Positions 59,098 to 64,000 of a stretch of DNA of 64,000 nucleotides are shown here, one piece after another. Positions within the stretch are counted from its first letter, which is position 1. Each line of letters begins with the position of its first letter. The translations under genes and the position numbers were made by a program. Source of the DNA: Actinophytocola sp963826035 (GTDB taxonomy: Bacteria; Actinomycetota; Actinomycetes; Mycobacteriales; Pseudonocardiaceae); assembly GCA_963826035.1 (NCBI GenBank), contig CAWGVZ010000020.1, forward strand, positions 332,148-396,147, given 5' to 3'. The notes under the pieces are model-generated. The model was given only the letters and a program-made list of their open reading frames with translations, searched no databases and was not told the DNA's origin.

Positions 59098-59831
59098 ATG
59101 AGGAAGCGGATCCTCGCGTTGCTCGCTTCGACGCTGCTGGTCCTGGCCTCCGCGGGGGAGAGCGGTACCGCCGCCGACGACGGTGACGGCCTCACCAAGT
59201 CGGAGGAGGAGGAGCTCGGCACCGACCCCGACGACCCCGACTCCGACAACGACGGGGTGGAGGACGGCCAGGAGAAGGACGACGGCACCGACCCGAAGGT
59301 GGCCGACTCCGACAACGACGGCGCCGACGACGGCCAGGAGAAGGAGGAGGGCACCGACCCGAACGATCCCGAGGACTCGCCAGCTCCGCCGACGACGACG
59401 AGGAGCCGGCCGACGACGACGAAGCCACCTCCGCGTGCGACGAGTCGGCGACGTCGCCGTGCCTGGCGAGCTTCGACGAGGACGCCACCCTGACGTGCCA
59501 CAACTTCAGCGACGCCGGCGGATTGTCCGACGCCCGCGTGTTCGGCCAGTTGTTCGGGGTGTCCACGACGGGCAACTTCGCCCTCACCTTCCGCGTGGTC
59601 GAGAACCAGGCACCCGGTTCGCCGGCCGAGCGAGTTGCGCAGGCGAGCCACAACGCGAGCGGCGAGTTCGTCGCGCTCGTGGCCCTGTTCGCCCCAGGCG
59701 AGGTGCTGGAGCTCGTCGGCGTCGACTTCGGCCAGGGCCCGGTCGACCCGGCGACGCTCCCCGAGCTCAGCTTCACGGTCCTCCCCCTGGACGACCCGGC
59801 CACGGAGTGCACCGCCCTCTCCGGCGGCTGA
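59098..59831 (+). pseudogene. Secreted thrombospondin type 3 repeat protein, one frameshift
   Basis: ATG 59098 opens a signal peptide (MRKRILALLASTLLVLASAG) followed by Asp-rich calcium-binding repeats (DPDDPDSDNDGVEDGQE, ADSDNDGADDGQE). Near 59390 the frame switches: the plausible continuation is SADDDEEPADDDEATSACDES, then CLASFDEDATLTCHNFSDAGGLSDARVFG to the stop at 59831. A one-base indel breaks it. The full protein would be about 245 residues. Neighbours share the same kind of error. Confidence 0.65.
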
Positions 59832-59888
59832 GCGAGGTCTCCGGCCCGAGAACCTGTGCTGAGCGAGGTCTCCGGCCCGAGAACCTGT
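59828..59888. repeat. 31-bp tandem duplication
   Basis: Two exact copies of a 30-base unit (starting CTGAGCGAGGTCTCCGGCC) at 59828-59857 and 59859-59888, one base apart. The first copy contains the stop codon of the preceding gene. Confidence 0.85.
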
Positions 59889-59966
59889 AAGGCACAGCGG
59901 GTGGGGTGCTCCTACCGGTGACGTGGAGCAACGGGCTCCAGGTCATCGAACCTAGGAGCCCCTGAC

Positions 59967-60647
59967 ATGAAGACTCGCACCGCCCGCCGGATTGCCGCTC
60001 GCAAGGCCTTGGCCGCCACCGCCCTGTCGGTGGTGTCCCTGGCCGGCTTCAGCGGCATCGCCGCCGCCGACAACGTGGCGCCGGCGCCGCATCAGCCCGG
60101 CCCGATCATCGCCATCCCGGCGCCCCATCCGGAGCCGCAGCCCCAGCCCCAGCCGGCCGACCTGCCCATCGAGCAGCCGATGCCCGAGCCGCACCCCCAC
60201 CCGCAGCCCGACCCCGGCCCGCAGCAGGACCTCCCGCTCGAGCAGCCGCTCCCCGACCCCGGTCCCGACCCGGCCCCCGAGTTCGACCCGCCGATCGGCC
60301 TCCCCGAGGAGGATCCCGAGGACCCGGAGGTCCCCGGCGGTGACGAGCTGGGCGTCGACCCCTGCACCCTGGTCATCCATGGCTGCGGCGAGGACGGGAC
60401 CATCGACGACTTCACCGCCGGCGACCTCGACAACGACGGTTGCATCGAGATCATCGGTGGCCCCGAGTTCTGCCCGACCGACGAGCCGGGCGACGAGCCG
60501 GGTGACGAGCCGGGTGACGAGCCCTCCGACGAACCGAAGGACCGTGGCGCCCTGCCCCGCACCGGCGCCGGCCTGGCCCTGCTCGCCGGCCTCGGCACCA
60601 CCCTCACCGGCGCCGGACTCGCCGCCAAGCGAGCCGCCCGCCGCTGA
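59967..60647 (+). CDS. Sortase-anchored proline-rich surface protein (LPxTG)
   Basis: A 226-residue protein. Signal peptide: residues 1-35 (KALAATALSVVSLAGFSGIAAAD). A Pro/Gln/His repeat stalk follows (about 40-100), then a short domain with two Cys (PCTLVIHGCGEDGTI). A DEPG repeat leads to LPRTG plus a hydrophobic segment and a basic tail (AAKRAARR), the cell-wall sorting signal. It is probably attached to peptidoglycan by a sortase; none is visible here. Confidence 0.8.
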   Translation: MKTRTARRIAARKALAATALSVVSLAGFSGIAAADNVAPAPHQPGPIIAIPAPHPEPQPQPQPADLPIEQPMPEPHPHPQPDPGPQQDLPLEQPLPDPGPDPAPEFDPPIGLPEEDPEDPEVPGGDELGVDPCTLVIHGCGEDGTIDDFTAGDLDNDGCIEIIGGPEFCPTDEPGDEPGDEPGDEPSDEPKDRGALPRTGAGLALLAGLGTTLTGAGLAAKRAARR

Positions 60648-60685
60648 GCCCGCTCAGACCAACCTCCGACCCCCGATTCGTCCTT

Positions 60686-61423
60686 TCAGACCAAGGGCCA
60701 GGGATATCGGCGGCCGGTGCCGTCGATGGGGAAGCGGCGGGTGGTGACGACGGACCGCGCCCGTTGGCGGAGCGCCTCCTGCTCGTCGGCGTCGAGCCAG
60801 CAGGCGAGGTCGTCGGGGAGGCCTTCGTCGAGGAGCGCCTCCACCGGCTCGACGACGTCGGGGCCCATGCGGTCGCCGCCGAACTCCCAGATGACCGTGC
60901 GCAGCTTGAACTCCTCGTGGAACGCCAGGCCGTTGTCGATCGCCCACACCCGGCCGTCCTCGCCCCGCAGCACATGACCGCCTTTGCGATCGGTGCTGTT
61001 GGCGAGGATGTCGAACACGCACAGGCGCCGCAGGACGTCGTGGTTGACCTCGTCCTCGAACAGGGTGAAGTAGTGGACCTCGGGGTCGAAGGGGATGAAC
61101 AGCTGCACCGACCCCGCACCGAGAGGAGCGTCGGGGCGGGCCACGGTCGGCGGCACGAGGTCCCAGCCGAGGGCGAGGCCGAGGCGGTAGGCGGCGATCT
61201 CCCGACGCCACAGGCCAGGAGGGAAGTCCCAGAGCGGCCGCTCGCCCCGCTCCGGCTTGTAGACGCCGAGCACCTCGCCCTCGGGCCCGCAGGCGTGGAC
61301 GAGGAAGGTGCCGTTGGAGCTCCACGGCATCCGTCCCCGCACGTCGAGGTCGCCAGTGGTGAGGACCCGGATTGCGGCGTCGGGATCCTCGGGGTAGTCG
61401 GGCACGACGATCACCGCCCGCAC
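60686..61423 (-). CDS. SCO1664 family protein
   Basis: A 245-residue member of the actinobacterial SCO1664 family, related to phosphoinositide-kinase-like folds. GTFLVHACGPEGEVLGVYKPERGERPLWDFPPGLWRREIAAYRL, then DILANSTDRKGGHVLRGEDGRVWAIDNGLAFHEEFKLRTVIWEF. The GDLDVRGRMPWSSNGTF start suggests the true N-terminus may be near 61363. It lies 25 bases after DUF3090, the usual order in actinobacteria. Confidence 0.8.
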   Translation of the reverse strand: MRAVIVVPDYPEDPDAAIRVLTTGDLDVRGRMPWSSNGTFLVHACGPEGEVLGVYKPERGERPLWDFPPGLWRREIAAYRLGLALGWDLVPPTVARPDAPLGAGSVQLFIPFDPEVHYFTLFEDEVNHDVLRRLCVFDILANSTDRKGGHVLRGEDGRVWAIDNGLAFHEEFKLRTVIWEFGGDRMGPDVVEPVEALLDEGLPDDLACWLDADEQEALRQRARSVVTTRRFPIDGTGRRYPWPLV

Positions 61424-61448
61424 CGGCCGCCCACCGGTTCCTCCTCCA

Positions 61449-61931
61449 TCAGTTGAGGCGGGGGCAGGGGTGGCCGGTCGGCTCCATGGGCAGACCGCAC
61501 AGGTAGCACGGGGGGCGGCCGGCGGTGATGAGGTCGCGGGCGACCTCGACGAACGCCGCCACCTGGGCCCGGCTCAGGCGGAACCGGGCGGACTCCGGCT
61601 CGACGCCGGCCTCGGCCTGCTCCTCCTCGAGGAACTGCTCGCACAGCAGCACCATCGAGTCGTTGCCTTCGTCCCAGGCGACGCCCATGCGGCCGATCAC
61701 CCAGCTGGCGGCCGGCGGCTCGATGAAGTCGACGTCGGTGGCCACGATCTCGTCGTCCGGCGGCGTGGGCAGGTCGGTGAGGAGGCCGGCGAGGTACTCG
61801 GCGAGGGCGCCGACCTGCTGCTTCTCGCACTTGAGGGTGACCAGTTCGCCGTCGGCCAGGGCCTGGAGGAAGAACACCCGGTTCCCGGGCTCGCCGACGG
61901 TGCCGGCGGTGAACCGCTCCGGTCGGGGCAT
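61449..61931 (-). CDS. DUF3090 family protein
   Basis: A 160-residue protein of the conserved actinobacterial DUF3090 family: FTAGTVGEPGNRVFFLQALADGELVTLKCEKQQVGALAEYL, then VGRMGVAWDEGNDSMVLLCEQ and a zinc-like CYLCGLPMEPTGHPCPR at the end. Gene order (phosphomutase, DUF3090, SCO1664) is as in other actinobacteria. It is thought to act with those partners; the pathway is unknown. Confidence 0.85.
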   Translation of the reverse strand: MPRPERFTAGTVGEPGNRVFFLQALADGELVTLKCEKQQVGALAEYLAGLLTDLPTPPDDEIVATDVDFIEPPAASWVIGRMGVAWDEGNDSMVLLCEQFLEEEQAEAGVEPESARFRLSRAQVAAFVEVARDLITAGRPPCYLCGLPMEPTGHPCPRLN

Positions 61932-61956
61932 CTCGAGGCCGGCCACGGCGCGGTCC

Positions 61957-62615
61957 TCAGCTCGGGGCCAGCGCCGTGAGGTCGCGGCCGGTGGAGTTGA
62001 CGCACAGCACCACCGGGCCGCCGGGCCGTAGGCGATGGCGGTGACCGAGCACGGCGACACGACGATGCGCTGGAACAGGTCGAGGTGGGAGCCCATGGCC
62101 TGGGCCACCGCCGCCTTGATGGGATCGGCGTGGCTCACGGCCACGACGACCCGCCCCGGGTGGGCGGCGACGAGGCGGTCGAGCGGCCGACGATCCGCAG
62201 CTGCATCTCGGCGAAGGACTCGCCCCGGGGAACCGGAACGCGCTCGGGCGGTGCTGGACCGTCCTTCCACTCCGGCAGCTTCATGAGCGCCTTCAGCTCG
62301 CCGCCGGTCCACTCGCCGAAGTCGGCCTCGAGCAGGCCCTTGTCGATCCGCGACCCGCGGCCGAGCGGCCTTGGCGATCGGCGCCGCGGTCTCGCGGGTC
62401 CGCTCGAGCGGCGACGCGTAGACGGCGGCGACCGTCGGCGAACGGGGCGATGCGCTCGGCCACGGCGGCGGCCTGCGCGCGGCCGGCGTCGGCGAGGTGC
62501 AGGCCCGGGGCCCGGCCGGGGAGCACGGCGCCCGTGGTGGGCGTCTGCCCGTGGCGCACGAGCAGCAGCAGCGTGCGGCCGGGGGCGGCGGGCTTCTTGC
62601 GGGCGTCCGGGCCAT
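61957..62615 (-). pseudogene. Histidine phosphatase (MSMEG_4193-like), several frameshifts
   Basis: Pieces in different frames: GRTLLLLVRHGQTPTTGAVLPG (RHG motif), then AVYASPLERTRETAAPIAKA, then VVAVSHADPIKAAVAQAMGSHLDLFQRI (second active His) and finally VVLCVNSTGRDLTALAPS ending at the TGA 61957-61959. At least three single-base indels are needed to connect them. The start is unclear. Confidence 0.65.
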
Positions 62616-62653
62616 GGAAGCCGACCAACTTACCGTTGGCCTGGATGCGCGCG

Positions 62654-63350
62654 ACCCCTCGACGACCGTGCGCCGAGCGAGGTCGTCGCCTGCCGGGCGT
62701 GCCCCCGCCTGGTGGCCTGGCGCGAGCAGGTCGCCGACGAGAAGCGTGGCCCGGTTCCGCGACGGGGACTACTGGGCCCGGCCGGTGCCCGGCTTCGGCG
62801 ACCCCGAGGCCCCCTGTGATCGTCGGCCTGGCGCCCGCCGCGCACGGCGGCAACCGCACCGGCCGGGTGTTCACCGGCGACCGGTCCGGCGACTTCCTCT
62901 TCGCCGCGCTGCACCGCGCCGGCTACGCCAACCAGCCGACGTCGGTCCACCTCGACGACGGCCTGCGCCTCACCGGCGTCTACGTCACCGCGGCGGTCAA
63001 GTGCGCGCCCGCCGGCCAACAAGCCGACGCCCGACGAGCGGGAGCGCTGCCGGCCGTTCCTCGAGCGGGAGCTCGGCGCTGCTGCCGCGGCGCACGGGTG
63101 CTGCGTCGCCCTGGGCCAGTTCGGCTGGGACGTCGTGTGCTCGTCGCTCGGCGTGCGCCCCCGGCCCCGGTTCGGCCACGGTGCCGAGGCGCGCGCTGCC
63201 CGACGGCCGCGCGCTGCTCGGCAGCTACCACGTGAGCCAGCAGAACACCTTCACCGGCGTGCTCACCGAGGCCATGCTCGACGCCGTGCTCCAGCGAGCC
63301 GCGACCTCGGCACGGCTACGACAACAGCTCGCTGAGCTCGCCGGCGGCGT
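62654..63350 (+). pseudogene. Uracil-DNA glycosylase (family 4/5, Fe-S), multiple frameshifts
   Basis: Fragments in three frames: EVVACRACPRLVAWREQVAD (first Cys pair), RFRDGDYWARPVPGFGDPEAP, VGLAPAAHGGNRTGRVFTGDRSGDFLFAALHRAGYANQPTS, CRPFLERELG-like and SYHVSQQNTFTG (His motif). Together they make a complete family 4/5 UDG removing uracil from DNA, but at least five single-base indels interrupt it. The ends are approximate. Confidence 0.65.
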
Positions 63351-64000
63351 AGAGCAGCGCCGTCAGCCCAAGGAACGCGGAGACGACGAGGCGGAGGCGG
63401 CGGTCGGCCGCCACGATGGCCAGGTGGGCGCCGATGCCGGGCGCCGGGGATGACGCCGACCATGAGGGCAGCGGCGACGCCCCACTCGATGTGGTCCTCG
63501 AACGCGTGGCTGATCGTGCCTGGAACGGCGAAGAGGCCGACGCAGGCGAGGGAAGTGGCGATGGCCGGCTTGACGTCCATCCCGCGAAGTGGACGAACGC
63601 CGGCACCATGAGGACCCCGCCGCCGATGCCGAGCAGGCCCGAGAGCACGCCGGCGACCGCGCCGATGGCGGCGTAGGTGGGCAGCGGCGTCTGATCGGCC
63701 TCGCTCGCCGCCTCGTTCGCCGCCTCCTTCGCTGCCCCCGCCGCCACGGCCGCTGCCGCCACTTCGACCGCCGCCTCGCGGGCCGGCGCCTCGGGCGCGT
63801 CGGACTCCGCGAGCGGCTCCTCGCCCGGCGCCGGGCCTCGTGACGGCTTCGACATCCGCCACGCCGAGAAGCCCAGCAGGCCGGCGGTGATCAGCTGTAG
63901 GAGATGGCCCTCGCCCGGGACCTCCTCGGCGAGCAACCCCCCGGCGGCGGCCGCAGGCAGGCCCACGGGGATGGTGGCGCCGACGGCCCGCCAGCGGATC
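63316..64000 (-). pseudogene. TauE/SafE family permease, partial and frameshifted
   Basis: The right edge cuts off the N-terminus. Frames join as AAIGAVAGVLSGLLGIGGGVLMVPAFVHFAG, then MDVKPAIATSLACVGLFAVPGTISHAFEDHIEWGVAAALMVGVIPG, then GAHLAIVAADRRLRLVVSAFLGLTALLYAAG, giving the second half of a TauE/SafE sulfite/taurine exporter. Two frame changes are needed. An Ala/Glu-rich insert precedes the second repeat. Confidence 0.65.

Noticed and set aside
1..64000. CRISPR arrays, rRNA and tRNA genes
   Set aside because: No regularly spaced direct repeats, no rRNA-like stretches and no cloverleaf candidates were found by reading.

Overview
The window reads as high-GC actinobacterial DNA. GTG starts, dense ATGA start/stop overlaps, NAD-dependent ligase, WhiB7-type ABC-F architecture, DUF4383, PAC2 and IclR genes, and GC-rich bidirectional terminators all point to a filamentous actinomycete, most likely Pseudonocardiaceae-like. 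That placement is inference from gene content. No rRNA, tRNA or CRISPR array was found.

Layout. 0-8.8 kb: a partial secreted protein; a winged-helix (AlkZ-like) protein; nagA; an MpaB-type oxygenase; a tight set of methyltransferase, CDGSH protein, heme-oxygenase-fold redox enzyme and carboxylate-amine ligase; a STAS protein without the phospho-serine; a broken hemerythrin; DUF4383. 8.9-10.6 kb: a complete IS1380-family element with inverted repeats and a 5-bp target duplication, inserted about 60 bp upstream of a ligA gene. 10.6-17 kb: ligA, a FAD oxidoreductase, an ABC-F protein with an apparent leader-peptide/terminator attenuator plus a coupled membrane protein, and an ion-transporter-like protein. 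17.3-25.7 kb: a catabolic locus (quinone reductase-like enzyme, LigA/LigB extradiol dioxygenase, citryl-CoA lyase-like enzyme, CaiB CoA-transferase, IclR regulator, then a divergent amidohydrolase and two unidentified genes) with matching palindromes in front of both arms. 25.7-29.7 kb: a twice-frameshifted serine hydrolase, an Fe-S-type HTH regulator divergent from folE, a class V aminotransferase and a small membrane protein. 29.7-41.6 kb: a two-gene operon of a 3,212-residue RHS/Hint protein and a 753-residue secreted repeat/propeller protein. 41.7-49.1 kb: AGPS-like FAD oxidase, NADP oxidoreductase, XRE and MarR regulators, a 14-TM MFS pump, MmcQ and YggT. 49.2-53.2 kb: debris of a PKS/NRPS locus: an adenylation domain fused to the tail of an MFS exporter, a ketosynthase with an Asn at the second catalytic His and no AT, and a DUF6002-like gene with two frameshifts. 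53.6-58.7 kb: ordinary chromosome genes (DinB, AlkZ-like, PAC2, argS, a lipoprotein).

At about 59,073 an NTF2-like gene is cut off and the character of the sequence changes. From there to the end, five of eight genes carry one or more single-base frameshifts (thrombospondin-type protein, histidine phosphatase, uracil-DNA glycosylase, TauE/SafE and others). The content (MSMEG_4193/DUF3090/SCO1664 trio, LPxTG protein) fits another actinobacterial lineage. The simplest reading is an assembly chimera or low-quality contig joined at this point, and this should be tested before the right-hand 5 kb is interpreted together with the rest.

The most promising biology is the RHS/propeller operon with its unidentified Hint-released tail, the ABC-F attenuator, and the IclR-governed aromatic/CoA catabolic locus.
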